Program-made: the position numbers and the translations under genes
Shown here: positions 8,287 to 17,411 of the stretch, in pieces
How the letters are laid out: the number at the start of each line of letters is the position of its first letter
How positions within the stretch are numbered: the stretch's first letter is position 1
Notes under the pieces: model-generated
Seen by the model: the letters and a program-made list of their open reading frames with translations, nothing else
Told to the model about the DNA's origin: nothing
Databases searched by the model: none
DNA from: Tichowtungia aerotolerans
Lineage (GTDB): Bacteria > Verrucomicrobiota > Kiritimatiellia > Kiritimatiellales > Tichowtungiaceae
DNA length: 64,000 nucleotides
Direction of reading: 5' to 3'
Assembly: GCF_009905215.1 (NCBI RefSeq)
Contig: NZ_CP047593.1
Location: forward strand, 2,236,900 to 2,300,899

Positions 8287-8852
8287 GCTTTTTTTCTATT
8301 TAGCAGCATAATTCATCCCCATCCGCCGTTTGCTCCGTCGACTCCCTGGCACAAACTGTATCGCGGTCCCGATATGCCGTTGCCAAAAAAGCGGAAGACA
8401 ATGAAAGCCTGTATCTGTATACCAACCGGATTCAAAACCGTTATAAAGGCCGCGATACCGGTCGAGATATCCGTCTGTATCAACCGATTAAAGCTTATTA
8501 CTGGGCATACATTTCCTTTGTCGACTATCAGGTTGGAAAAATCTTCCAAGCATAGGAGGTATATCTGGTCGGCCTCGGACCGCAAAGAGCTGTTTTTGAC
8601 CGCATTAAAGATTCGGAAGAAACCCGTAATCGGGCGTGCAACGTGGCTTATGACGAAGTGGTTCGTGAAGTACGCAGTCTGCTGCAGGGGCATATTCGGG
8701 CTATGCCGGGGTGCGAACAGGTTGTGGATGATGAGGGATGGATCGTCAAAGAGCCGGTCACACTGCCCGACGATCCCGATGCGGGCCTCATCGTGCAGGA
8801 TCCGCCGTGTTTTCTGGATCGTCTGCAAATCCCCGGCTATTCTGAGGCATAA
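8287..8852 (+). pseudogene. Remnant of a secreted sulfatase, frameshifted with an internal deletion
   Basis: Three pieces of a sulfatase-like sequence survive. The first reads FSSIIHPHPPFAPSTPWHKL. After a frame change near 8380 the second contains IKAYYWAYISFVDYQVGKI, the conserved segment before the C-terminal half of sulfatases, and stops at TAG 8555-8557. From about 8563 an open stretch ending at 8852 resembles a sulfatase C-terminus (DSEETRNRACNVAYDEVVRE). The catalytic CxPSR region is absent. The deletion junction coincides with a degraded copy of the 19-bp palindrome. Identification rests on recognised motifs, so the exact limits are approximate. Confidence 0.6.
8542..8560. repeat. Degraded 19-bp palindrome at the sulfatase remnant's break
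   Basis: TCTTCCAA-GCA-TAGGAGGT. The left core is intact and the right core has TAGGA for TTGGA, creating the in-frame stop after GKIFQA. Confidence 0.5.
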
Positions 8853-9004
8853 ACTGTACCGCAGGCCGCGACCGGTTCCGGTATTGCTTTCTTTAAAAAG
8901 GAGCAGCGTCCTCGCTTATTTGGGGATCCTTCAGAAGAGTCTCTGGTGCCTGTCGAAGCTGTGCAGTTTTGCTGTCGCGTTATTTGCTCGGCCGGAAAAT
9001 AATT

Positions 9005-9553
9005 TCAGCTGTGTTTTGGGAGAAGTCTCCGAAAAATCAATAAACCCATGCCGGACAAAGAAGCTAATGCGATTACACTTGGTTCAGGAATGACACCCAT
9101 CGTGGTTAGACCCTCTGTATATGAACTGGTTAGGTAAACCTTATTTTCGTTCAGAAGAGTCGGGGATTCGAAATCTGTTACTTCAAGCATGTCGCTATCG
9201 TTGTTCATGCCGGCAGTATCAAAGTCGATCGCAAAGCTCTCAGATGTTTGAGGAGCAATTGCTCTGAGTGTGAGCGGGGCGTCCCATGCAGGCCAAAAGT
9301 CCAATGCATTGCTGTTGAGACCAGTATTACGGTAGTAGCTGTCGACGTCGATTAGAAGAAGGAGATCGTCCTGAACTTCTTTCGGCCCGTTGATATTAAC
9401 TTCAAAGCTGAAGGATGGAGCCGGAATCACAGAGCTGCCGGTAACTACTTTCTGATGAGGAAGTGTATCTGATTGTTCGATAACAGCACTGAAAAGAGGT
9501 GCTGCGCAACACAGCACTGACATCATAAAAAAACGGTATGTAGCTCTTTTCAA
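9005..9553 (-). CDS. PEP-CTERM sorting-signal protein
   Basis: About 182 residues. The N-terminus (KRATYRFFMMSVLCCAAPLF) is a signal peptide and the C-terminus has the PEP-CTERM tripartite signal: VIPEPS, a hydrophobic span ALASLSGMGLLIF, then RRLL. Known biology: such proteins are processed by an exosortase and linked to exopolysaccharide or envelope functions. The middle is low-complexity and unrecognised. A TTG start at 9553 is chosen because AGGAG lies eight bases upstream and it puts the signal peptide at the very N-terminus; an ATG at 9583 would add ten residues. No exosortase gene lies in the window. Confidence 0.82.
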   Translation of the reverse strand: MKRATYRFFMMSVLCCAAPLFSAVIEQSDTLPHQKVVTGSSVIPAPSFSFEVNINGPKEVQDDLLLLIDVDSYYRNTGLNSNALDFWPAWDAPLTLRAIAPQTSESFAIDFDTAGMNNDSDMLEVTDFESPTLLNENKVYLTSSYTEGLTTMGVIPEPSVIALASLSGMGLLIFRRLLPKHS

Positions 9554-9647
9554 ACTCTGATAACTCCTAAATTGAGCAACCATGCTATCTTAATCGGGAA
9601 GAAGAAATCAATAGAAAGTAGCATGTATTTGTATTTAATTTTTTTCA

Positions 9648-10172
9648 TCAACTGCTCTTGTAAAGACACCACGCTGCAAGGGTTTTTGCGTCCTGAATAT
9701 CCCCCTGTTGAATCATTGCTTTGACTTGTTTTTCGGTGAGCAGAACCGTTTCGATTTCTTCATCGTGATCGAAGTCTGTTTCTCCGGGTTCATTGCCGAC
9801 TTCGGCGTAGAAAATATCGATTCTCTCAGTGCAATACCCGACAGACGGATAGATGGAGCCGAGAGGATGAATGCTGAGAGCTGCATAGCCTGTTTCCTCT
9901 TTGAGTTCGCGAATGGCGGCGACTTCGGGATCTTCCCCGGGATCGCAGTTTCCGGCCATGACCTCAAAGCAGGTGCGTTCCATTGCTTTTCGAAACTGGC
10001 GAATGAAAATAAACTGTTTGTCCGGTCGGCGGGCGATCACTGCAACGGCTGGGCCATGGCGAACGATTTCCCGGGTGGAGGTTCGCCCGTCGGGAAGAGC
10101 AACTTTCAGCACATCAACTGACAGGATGCGGCCTTCAAAAACCGTGTTCGATTCGAGTGTTTTCTCGCGCAT
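9648..10172 (-). CDS. Nudix hydrolase, ADP-ribose pyrophosphatase type
   Basis: 174 residues. The complete Nudix box begins GNCDPGE near residue 74 and continues to RELKEETGY near 88, matching GX5EX7REUXEEXGU. The N-terminal VFEGRILSVDVLKVALPDGR and the FIRQFRKAMERTCFEVMAG segment are typical of ADP-ribose/NudF-type enzymes, which hydrolyse ADP-ribose or similar nucleoside diphosphate sugars in the cytoplasm. The gene is divergent from dgt, with about 100 bp between starts. Substrate is inferred from family resemblance. Confidence 0.88.
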   Translation of the reverse strand: MREKTLESNTVFEGRILSVDVLKVALPDGRTSTREIVRHGPAVAVIARRPDKQFIFIRQFRKAMERTCFEVMAGNCDPGEDPEVAAIRELKEETGYAALSIHPLGSIYPSVGYCTERIDIFYAEVGNEPGETDFDHDEEIETVLLTEKQVKAMIQQGDIQDAKTLAAWCLYKSS

Positions 10173-10273
10173 ATTTTGTGCCCTTCGTGAAGCGTGTGTA
10201 CTAAATGCAGACCCTAGCTGTTTTTTGTTTTTGTGTCATTTGTCAAATCGGTTCATGGCATTAAAATGCGCGT

Positions 10274-11422
10274 ATGACACATAACCGTCAGCAATGGGAG
10301 GCTCTGGAAACCAATGATTTGGCTCCATATGCAGCGCACAGTGCAGAAAGCCTTGGCCGCAGGTTTATAGAGCCGCCGCATCCGGTGCGCCCCTGTTTTC
10401 AGCGCGATCGCGACCGCGTACTGCACAGTCGCTGTTTCCGCAGGCTGGAATATAAAACGCAGGTGTTTGTGAATGGAACTGCCGACCATTATCGAACCCG
10501 CCTGACCCACACAATCGAAATGGCTGCGGTGGGGCGTACTTTAGCCCGGGTATTTCGTGTGAATGAGGATCTGACGGAGACCATTTGTCTTGCCCATGAT
10601 GTCGGACACAGTCCGTTTGGCCATCGGGGCGAGTATGTGCTGAATGATCTGATGAAGGAGCATGGCGGCTTCGATCACAACCTGCAAAGCCTGCGGGCGG
10701 TTGAAAAGCTGGAATATCAATACCCCGGATTTGCCGGTCTTAATTTGACATGGGAAGTGCGCGCCGGACTGCTCAAACACGAGGCGGCAGCGCCAGAGGC
10801 TCATCTGGATGGTTATCCGATCGGTCCGTTTCAATATTTAGAAGCCCAGATTGCCGATGTTGCCGATGATATGACCTATCATGCTCATGATGTTGACGAC
10901 GGCCTTTCCGCCGGCCTGATTACGCTCGACCAGCTCCGGGAGCTTGCATTTTGGAAAATGGCAGCCGCTCGTGCTGAAGAGCAGTATGCAGCTTTAGATG
11001 AAGATCAGCACCGGAGGATTACGATCAGGAATCTGCTTGATCTGCAGGCCCAGGATGTTCTTTCAGAGGGTCGTGCGCGGCTTGAGGAGTATCGCCCGGA
11101 ACGCATTGCGGATGTTATGAGGGCACCCCGGCGGATGATCTGTTTCAGCAGTGAAATGTCCGGTATGCTTCAGGAGTTTTCCGATTTCCTGTATCAGCAG
11201 CTCTATTATCACCCGGCCGTTGCCGATGCCAACAGTGAGGCTGTAGAGCTGATGCGAGGACTTTTCCTGCATTATGTTGAGCGTCCGGAGACCATGGGGG
11301 AGAAGGCGAAGGAACGTCTTGAAACCGAGGGGCTGATGCGGACGGTGTGCGATTATGTGGCCGGTTGTACGGACCGTTACGCGCTGGAAGAGTGCGAGAA
11401 ACACTGTGTTTGCCTGAAATAA
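10274..11422 (+). CDS. dgt: Deoxyguanosinetriphosphate triphosphohydrolase-like protein
   Basis: 382 residues of the HD superfamily. The metal-binding residues are visible in RLTHTIEMA near 77 and AHDVGHSPFGHRGE near 106; the N-terminal FQRDRDRVLHSRCFRRLEYKTQVF is the family signature. Known enzymes remove triphosphate from dGTP or related dNTPs and affect dNTP pools and mutation rate. The length suits the shorter Dgt type 2 class. It is convergent with the amidase gene, with 12 bp between stops. Confidence 0.93.
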   Translation: MTHNRQQWEALETNDLAPYAAHSAESLGRRFIEPPHPVRPCFQRDRDRVLHSRCFRRLEYKTQVFVNGTADHYRTRLTHTIEMAAVGRTLARVFRVNEDLTETICLAHDVGHSPFGHRGEYVLNDLMKEHGGFDHNLQSLRAVEKLEYQYPGFAGLNLTWEVRAGLLKHEAAAPEAHLDGYPIGPFQYLEAQIADVADDMTYHAHDVDDGLSAGLITLDQLRELAFWKMAAARAEEQYAALDEDQHRRITIRNLLDLQAQDVLSEGRARLEEYRPERIADVMRAPRRMICFSSEMSGMLQEFSDFLYQQLYYHPAVADANSEAVELMRGLFLHYVERPETMGEKAKERLETEGLMRTVCDYVAGCTDRYALEECEKHCVCLK

Positions 11423-11434
11423 CCTCAGCAGCTC

Positions 11435-12421
11435 TTATTGCTTCGCCCGCTTGACATCATTGAAATAAGCCACGATTCCATCAGCAATTCCCCGGGCCAG
11501 CTTGTCCTGCCCGTTTTGACTGAGCACAAAGCGCTCTTCTTTAGGGTTGGTGAGAAAGGCCATTTCAACCAGTGTTGCAGGGCAGGGCGCTTCGCGCAGC
11601 ACCTGAAAACGGGCCCGTTTAACTCCCCGGTCGGTTTGCTGGGTCGACTTGATTAAATGCTGTTGAATGCGGGTTCCCAGCGCCTGATTCGCCACATCAT
11701 ATTTGTTTCCGGGATATCGGGTTGTCGGGGCGGAATCTTGGCCGTAACTGTGCGTGCTGTACTCGCCGGGCAGCGAAAGAACAAATGTCCCCGCTCCTTC
11801 TGCACTGCTGGTTCCGGAATCGGCGTGCAGGCTCACAAAGACATCTGCCCGGTAACGGGAGGCAATTTTGCAGCGTTCGGAAAGACTGACTTTTTTGTCG
11901 GTTTCCCGTGTGAGGTAAACGGTCAGTCCACGGGCCTGCAGCAGATTGCGCACGCGATTGGCAATATTTTTTGTCAGCAGTTTTTCATAGATTTTGCGTG
12001 GGCTTGTCGCTCCTTTGTCCGAGCCGCCGTGGCCGGGATCAAGCACGACAATGCGGTTTCCGGCCTGTTTTAAGAATGCGTAGGGACGAATCGCAGGCTC
12101 TACCGTTTTTGAAAAATCAGGTTCCTTCAGTGTCCATTGCCAGCCGATTTTCTGGACCGGGTTATTCAGCCAGAGAAGAGTGCCGTTGACCCAGCAGCGG
12201 CGGCTGTTGGTCTCGAACTCCATGGTGTGCCATTTGTTGCGGAGGCGGAGACGGTCCTTGGACGGCTGCGAGAACTGCATTCCGTAGTAGGAGACAATAT
12301 TGTTCAAAGGAACGTAGGTGTTTCCTTTTGAGGTGATCGTGCGTACTGCAGACTGGCCGGTGGCAGCCCAAAGGAGAAGTGTTGCGAGAATCGGCAGGAG
12401 CGTATTTATCTTCGGTTTCAT
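11435..12421 (-). CDS. N-acetylmuramoyl-L-alanine amidase, secreted
   Basis: 328 residues. A signal peptide covers about residues 1-24 (TLLPILATLLLWAATGQSA). Residues 26-95 resemble a copper-amine-oxidase-like N-terminal fold seen in cell-wall enzymes. The Amidase_3 domain spans about 125-320: zinc ligands in VVLDPGHGGSDKG and VSLHADSG, and the catalytic Glu in LVEMAFLTNPKEE. It cleaves the amide between MurNAc and the stem peptide in the periplasm, usually in cell separation or recycling. Divergent from the EEP lipoprotein gene. Confidence 0.92.
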   Translation of the reverse strand: MKPKINTLLPILATLLLWAATGQSAVRTITSKGNTYVPLNNIVSYYGMQFSQPSKDRLRLRNKWHTMEFETNSRRCWVNGTLLWLNNPVQKIGWQWTLKEPDFSKTVEPAIRPYAFLKQAGNRIVVLDPGHGGSDKGATSPRKIYEKLLTKNIANRVRNLLQARGLTVYLTRETDKKVSLSERCKIASRYRADVFVSLHADSGTSSAEGAGTFVLSLPGEYSTHSYGQDSAPTTRYPGNKYDVANQALGTRIQQHLIKSTQQTDRGVKRARFQVLREAPCPATLVEMAFLTNPKEERFVLSQNGQDKLARGIADGIVAYFNDVKRAKQ

Positions 12422-12483
12422 GGAATAACCTTCTTGTAAAATCAGCTGATCTGTATAGTTCTTTAACTATTATCACGGAAAAA

Positions 12484-13416
12484 ATGACTGCGCGAGTCTT
12501 ATATCATATAGGTCCAATACTGAAAAGGCGGGCAGGCTTCCTGGCTTTTTCAGCCCTGTTGGCTGGATGCGGCAGGCTCCCGGAGCCGGACACATTTTCT
12601 GTTATGACCTATAATGTGCATCAATACGCCCTGAGGGACCGGGATAAAGATGGACAGGCGGATGATCCCAAGTCGCCGGAAGAATGTGATGCCGTCATTC
12701 AGCTGATCGCCAACTGCCGCCCGGATGTCCTTGCGCTGCAGGAAATGGGAGACGAAATTACTTTTTTTAAGTTCAGAAAGGTTCTGACACGTGCCGGAGC
12801 CGGCTATCCGTATGCCGAACTCCTGCGTAATGATCGAAAAGTGGAATCCAATCTGGCATTGCTCAGTCGTTTTCCAATTGTTTCTGTGCAGAACTGGACC
12901 AATGAGTGGTACAGCATTGGTCCGGCGAAAATTCCGGTAGCCCGCGGTTTTATGGATGTTGATATTCAAGTGAACTCGTCATATCGCTTTCGCCTGATCA
13001 ACGTCCATTTGAAATCCAAAGTCTACAGTCCGCTGGGACAGACCGAAATGCGCCGCAATGAAGCCCGGCTCCTGAATAAAGCCGTTCGTTCGATTCTCGA
13101 TGAAAACCCAGACATCAATCTGCTGGTCGTCGGAGACATGAACGACAGCTATGCCTCGGCTCCCTTGCGCGAAGTAAGGGGCCGGCGCGGCGGTGAGCAG
13201 CTGATCGATCTGCGTCCGGTGGATGAGACGGGCAGTGCATGGACCTGTTTCCAGGCGACCACCGACCGTTACAGTCGCTTTGACTACCTTTTTGTCAACG
13301 GCGGAATGAAGTCGGAAGTCGTTCCGGGGCAAACCCGGGCGGTCCTGGATCCTCTGACGTGGAAGGCCTCTGACCATCGTCCCGTTATTGGCGTTTTTCA
13401 TGCCCTGGAAAAATAA
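12484..13416 (+). CDS. Endonuclease/exonuclease/phosphatase-family lipoprotein
   Basis: 310 residues. The start at 12484 gives a lipoprotein signal with the lipobox LLAGC (Cys near residue 27). The rest is an EEP-fold domain: MTYNVHQYA, the metal-binding Glu in VLALQEMG, VHLKSK, VVGDMNDSY, DYLFVNGG and the catalytic ASDHRPVIG near the end. The family includes nucleases, phosphodiesterases and phosphatases; the substrate cannot be told. The last codons (VFHALEK) coincide with a degraded palindrome copy at 13394-13412. It ends about 160 bp before a strong bidirectional terminator. Confidence 0.85.
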   Translation: MTARVLYHIGPILKRRAGFLAFSALLAGCGRLPEPDTFSVMTYNVHQYALRDRDKDGQADDPKSPEECDAVIQLIANCRPDVLALQEMGDEITFFKFRKVLTRAGAGYPYAELLRNDRKVESNLALLSRFPIVSVQNWTNEWYSIGPAKIPVARGFMDVDIQVNSSYRFRLINVHLKSKVYSPLGQTEMRRNEARLLNKAVRSILDENPDINLLVVGDMNDSYASAPLREVRGRRGGEQLIDLRPVDETGSAWTCFQATTDRYSRFDYLFVNGGMKSEVVPGQTRAVLDPLTWKASDHRPVIGVFHALEK

Positions 13417-13572
13417 AAACGCTATGCATGACTTTTTCAGGGATGCGGCATCAGGCTGCACCGGGATCGCCATTAATTGGCTTTGGGGGGTAAAACGCGA
13501 GAGCCAAGCGCCTGCTCTGTGCAGCGCGAAGACCGGTATCTGCAGGCTTGGAGGATGCAGACACAATCAACA

Positions 13573-13607
13573 AAAAAACCGCCGTGCAAACTGCACGGCG
13601 GTTTTTT
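13573..13607. terminator. Bidirectional intrinsic terminator between the EEP lipoprotein and nifJ
   Basis: A perfect 16-bp stem with a 3-nt loop: AAAAAACCGCCGTGCA, AAC, then its complement ending in six Ts. The A/T tracts on both sides let it serve both convergent genes. Confidence 0.93.
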
Positions 13608-13632
13608 GCGGTTCTGTGAAGAACCGGTCGGC

Positions 13633-16600
13633 TTACATGATTTCGCCCATGGCTTTGTAGAAGGCCATGCGTTTTTTCGCGTCTTCTTCAGCTTCCGTCA
13701 GAAGTGCTTCCGCAGCTTCCGGGTTGGTTTTGAAGAGGGCGGTGTAGCGGCGCTCGGAACGGATGAACTCCTGGAAGTCTCCGGTCGGTTCGCGTGCTTC
13801 CCATGTGAAGCGTTTTTCCGCAGTCGGGTTGTAGCGGTAGAGCGGCCAGTAACCGCAGTCTACAGCGCGTTTGGCTTCGGTCTGCGTTTTCATCATGTCG
13901 ATACCGTGAGCAATACACGGAGCGTAAGCCATGATGATGGACGGTCCCGGATAAGCGGCTGCTTCCATGAAGGCTTTCTGAGTCTGCATGCGGTTTGCGC
14001 CCATGGAGATGGATGCAACGTATACATTGCCGTAGCTCATGCACATGAAGCCGAGGTTTTTCTTCGTGTTCGGCATTCCGCCGTTGGCGAATTTGGCCAC
14101 AGCACCGATCGGGGTGGCTTTGGAGGCCTGTCCGCCGGTGTTGGAGTACACTTCGGTGTCGAGCACGAGAATGTTGACGTTTTTGCCGGATGCGACCGCA
14201 TGGTCGAGTCCGCTGAAGCCGATGTCGTAGGCCCAGCCGTCACCACCAATAATCCATACGGATTTGTCGACGAAGTAATCCTGCAGCTCGATGATCTTGG
14301 CAACGATTTCTTTTTTGTCGCCTTCCGCAGCTTCCAGTTCAGCCGGAAGCAGCAGCTTCACAGCGGTTTGGGCGGCAACGGCTTCATCGCTGATGCAGTT
14401 GGCTACGCAGATTTCGATCGCTTTTTTCAGCGCGGCTTCGAGATCGACGCCGCAACCTGCTTCGAGCAGTTTGTTGACGTAGATCTGCAGCTGTTCGCGG
14501 TTGCTGTCGACGGCGAGGCGCATACCCAGTCCGTATTCGGCGTTGTCTTCGAACAGGCTGTTGGCCCAGGTCGGTCCGCGTCCGTCTTTGCTGGTGCAGT
14601 ACGGCACGGTCGGGAAGGTTCCGCCGTAGATGGAGGAGCAACCCGTGGCGTTGGCCACAACCATGTGCTCACCGCAGACCTGGGTCAGCAGTTTAACGTA
14701 GGGTGTTTCACCGCAACCTGCGCAGGCACCGGAGAACTCAAAGAGCGGTTTTTTGAACTGCATGCCTTTGAGGGTTGTTTCGGCAACACCATCGAGGACG
14801 TTATCCGGCAGAGCGTCGAAGAATTCGGCGTTTGTGCGTTCGCCGGCTTCGCGTTCGTGTTCGAGTGTGCTGAATTCCAGAGCCTTGGTTTTGGCCGGGC
14901 AGGTTTCCACGCAGACTCCGCAACCGGTACAGTCTTCGATGTAGACCTGAATTTTGTACTGCAGGTCTTTTTCGTTTTTAGTGTTCGACTTCAGGGTGTT
15001 GAAGGTTTCCGGTTTGTCGGTCAGGTCCGCCGGATCGATCTGCTTGGCGCGGACGACGGCGTGCGGACAGGACATGACACACTGGTTACACTGGATGCAG
15101 TTTTCGGAAATCCACTTCGGAACGCGCGGAGCAATCCCGCGTTTTTCGAGGCAGCTGGTGCCGGTCGGAAGGGTTCCGTCGACGGACATTTTTGAGACCG
15201 GGACATCGTCCCCTTTCTGCAGCATGCCGGGCAGGATGATGTTTTTGGTGAATTCATCAGCGTCTTCGGCGATCAGTGCGGCAGGAACATAAGACTCGGT
15301 GATGGTTTCCGGAACGGCGACTTCTTCGATGGCGTCCACCGAAGCGTCAATGGCTTTCCAGTTCATCTCAACGATGTCCATGCCCTTCTTCTCGAAGGCT
15401 TTTTTCGCAGCGTCTTTGATCAGCTGGATGGCTTCGTCGGCCGGAATAATGCCGGACAGTTTGAAGAAGGCAGTCTGCATGACGGTGTTAATACGTCCGC
15501 CAAGGCCGACGGCTTCCGCAATTTTCAGCGCGTCCATGTTGTAGAACTTGATCTTGCGGTCGATGATGATCTGCTGCTCTTCTTTGGTGAGGTGATTGAA
15601 CACTTCGCTGGTCGGGATTTCCGAGTTCAGCAGGAAGGTTCCGCCTTCTTTCAGGGCGGAGAGCATGTCGTAGCGACCGATGTAGGCCGGGTTGTGGCAG
15701 GCTACGAAGTCGGCGTGGGAGATCAGGAACGGGTAGTTCACGGAGCTGTCGCCAAAACGCAGGTGGGAGACGGTTACGCCGCCAGACTTCTTGGAGTCAT
15801 AGGAGAAGTAGGCTTGTGCGTTTTTGTCGGTGTTTCCACCAATGATTTTGATGGAGTTTTTGTTCGCACCGACGGTTCCGTCAGCACCCAGTCCCCAGAA
15901 CATGCAGGACACAACGTCGGCCGGCATGATGTTGAGGGATTCGCCGATTTTGAGCGAAAGGTTTGTGACGTCGTCGTTGATGCCGACGGTGAAACCGTGG
16001 AAGGCTTCGCCGTCGAGGTGATCGAAGACGGCTTTGACCATGGCGGGTGTGAATTCTTTGGAGGAGAGGCCGTAGCGTCCGCCAATGATCTGGATGTCTT
16101 TGCCTTTCAGCGCGCCGACCACGTCGAGGTAGAGCGGCTCACCGATGGATCCCGGTTCTTTGGTGCGGTCGAGCACTGCGATTTTTTTGCAGCTGGCCGG
16201 AATGGCGTCGATGAAAGCTTCTACGCCGAACGGACGGTAGAGGCGAACTTTGATCAGACCCAGTTTCGCACCCTGTGCGTTGAGGTGGTTGACCGTTGCT
16301 TCAATCGTGTCGCAGCCTGACCCCATTGCGATGATTACTTTTTCAGCATCTTCGGCGCCGACATAGTCGAACAGTTTGTATTTGCGACCGATTTTTTCGC
16401 CGACGATGTCCATGTATTTCTGAACGAGAGCCGGAACAGCGTCGTAGTACTTGTTGCTGGTTTCGCGTCCCTGGAAGTAAACGTCCGGGTTTTGAGCAGC
16501 GACTTTAAGAATCGGAGCTTCCGGCTTCATGGCGCGGGCGCGGAAGGCTTCGATCATTTTCATGTCGACGAGTTCTTTCATGACGTCGTAGGAAACCTCT

Positions 16601-17151
16601 TCCACTTTCTGGATTTCGTGGGAGGTGCGGAATCCGTCGAAGAAGTTCAGGAAAGGAACGCGTGCTTCGAGTGTTGCGAGGTGAGATACAATGGCCAGGT
16701 CCATTGTTTCCTGAATGCTGTTTGCGGACATCAGGGCAAAACCGGTCTGGCGAACGCTCATGACGTCGGAGTGGTCGCCGAAGATCGACAGCGACTGTGC
16801 AGCCAGTGAACGGGCTGAAACGTGGAAGACGGTCGGGATCATTTCCCCGGCAATTTTGTACATGTTCGGGATCATCAGCAGGAGACCCTGCGAAGCAGTG
16901 AAGGTGGTCGTCATGGCACCGGCGGAGAGGGCTCCGTGGACGGCACCGGCAGCACCGGCCTCTGATTGCATTTCAACGATATCGACTTTCTTGCCGAACA
17001 GGTTGGTTTTTCCCTGGGATGCCCAGACATCAGATACTTCTCCCATCGGAGTGGAAGGGGTAATCGGATAAAGCGCCGCGACTTCGCTGAACGCATAGGC
17101 CACATGGGCGGCCGCTGTGTTACCATCAATGGTTACCATTTTTTTGCTCAT
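13633..17151 (-). CDS. nifJ: Pyruvate:ferredoxin (flavodoxin) oxidoreductase, single chain
   Basis: 1172 residues, the usual size of the homodimeric enzyme. It oxidatively decarboxylates pyruvate to acetyl-CoA and CO2, reducing ferredoxin or flavodoxin. Domain I near the N-terminus has LYPITPSTPMGE; two [4Fe-4S] motifs, CIQCNQCVMSCP and CTGCGVCVETCP, lie around residues 690-755. The C-terminal TPP domain has ACAGCGETPYVK, GGDGWAYDIGF and the SNTGGQASKATPIG loop. The start at 17151 follows AGGAGG; the longer reading begins at 17199. It indicates fermentative or anaerobic carbon metabolism and is monocistronic with its own terminator. Confidence 0.97.
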   Translation of the reverse strand: MSKKMVTIDGNTAAAHVAYAFSEVAALYPITPSTPMGEVSDVWASQGKTNLFGKKVDIVEMQSEAGAAGAVHGALSAGAMTTTFTASQGLLLMIPNMYKIAGEMIPTVFHVSARSLAAQSLSIFGDHSDVMSVRQTGFALMSANSIQETMDLAIVSHLATLEARVPFLNFFDGFRTSHEIQKVEEVSYDVMKELVDMKMIEAFRARAMKPEAPILKVAAQNPDVYFQGRETSNKYYDAVPALVQKYMDIVGEKIGRKYKLFDYVGAEDAEKVIIAMGSGCDTIEATVNHLNAQGAKLGLIKVRLYRPFGVEAFIDAIPASCKKIAVLDRTKEPGSIGEPLYLDVVGALKGKDIQIIGGRYGLSSKEFTPAMVKAVFDHLDGEAFHGFTVGINDDVTNLSLKIGESLNIMPADVVSCMFWGLGADGTVGANKNSIKIIGGNTDKNAQAYFSYDSKKSGGVTVSHLRFGDSSVNYPFLISHADFVACHNPAYIGRYDMLSALKEGGTFLLNSEIPTSEVFNHLTKEEQQIIIDRKIKFYNMDALKIAEAVGLGGRINTVMQTAFFKLSGIIPADEAIQLIKDAAKKAFEKKGMDIVEMNWKAIDASVDAIEEVAVPETITESYVPAALIAEDADEFTKNIILPGMLQKGDDVPVSKMSVDGTLPTGTSCLEKRGIAPRVPKWISENCIQCNQCVMSCPHAVVRAKQIDPADLTDKPETFNTLKSNTKNEKDLQYKIQVYIEDCTGCGVCVETCPAKTKALEFSTLEHEREAGERTNAEFFDALPDNVLDGVAETTLKGMQFKKPLFEFSGACAGCGETPYVKLLTQVCGEHMVVANATGCSSIYGGTFPTVPYCTSKDGRGPTWANSLFEDNAEYGLGMRLAVDSNREQLQIYVNKLLEAGCGVDLEAALKKAIEICVANCISDEAVAAQTAVKLLLPAELEAAEGDKKEIVAKIIELQDYFVDKSVWIIGGDGWAYDIGFSGLDHAVASGKNVNILVLDTEVYSNTGGQASKATPIGAVAKFANGGMPNTKKNLGFMCMSYGNVYVASISMGANRMQTQKAFMEAAAYPGPSIIMAYAPCIAHGIDMMKTQTEAKRAVDCGYWPLYRYNPTAEKRFTWEAREPTGDFQEFIRSERRYTALFKTNPEAAEALLTEAEEDAKKRMAFYKAMGEIM

Positions 17152-17411
17152 ACCTGCTATTCCTCCTAAGATTTGCAGTTTGTTCATTAAATCTGTCAAA
17201 ACGGCTGTTGCCAGTCGTTGAGATTATTCGCTTTTTGCTGATTTTTCGTAAAAAATAGAGATTCCATCTCCCCCGATTTTACAAAATTTCTAGCAAAGCC
17301 GAGAGAGTTCCAGAAATTAGCCACTAAAAGAAGCCTTTTTTGGCAAAATCGGGCCCTGTTTTGGAATTTATACTGGGTATAAAAAACGGCTGATTCGGTA
17401 AAGGTGCCTCT

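Noticed and set aside
8085-8311. Short overlapping frames on both strands before the sulfatase remnant
   Set aside because: No ribosome-binding site or family; they overlap the sigma-54-type promoter or the pseudogene.
13477-15195. A 572-codon open frame on the plus strand opposite nifJ
   Set aside because: It is antisense to a certain gene and the product is low-complexity (rich in F, G, V) with no motif; it arises from codon bias of the true gene. The same applies to long antisense frames at 36796-38769 and 39971-41494.
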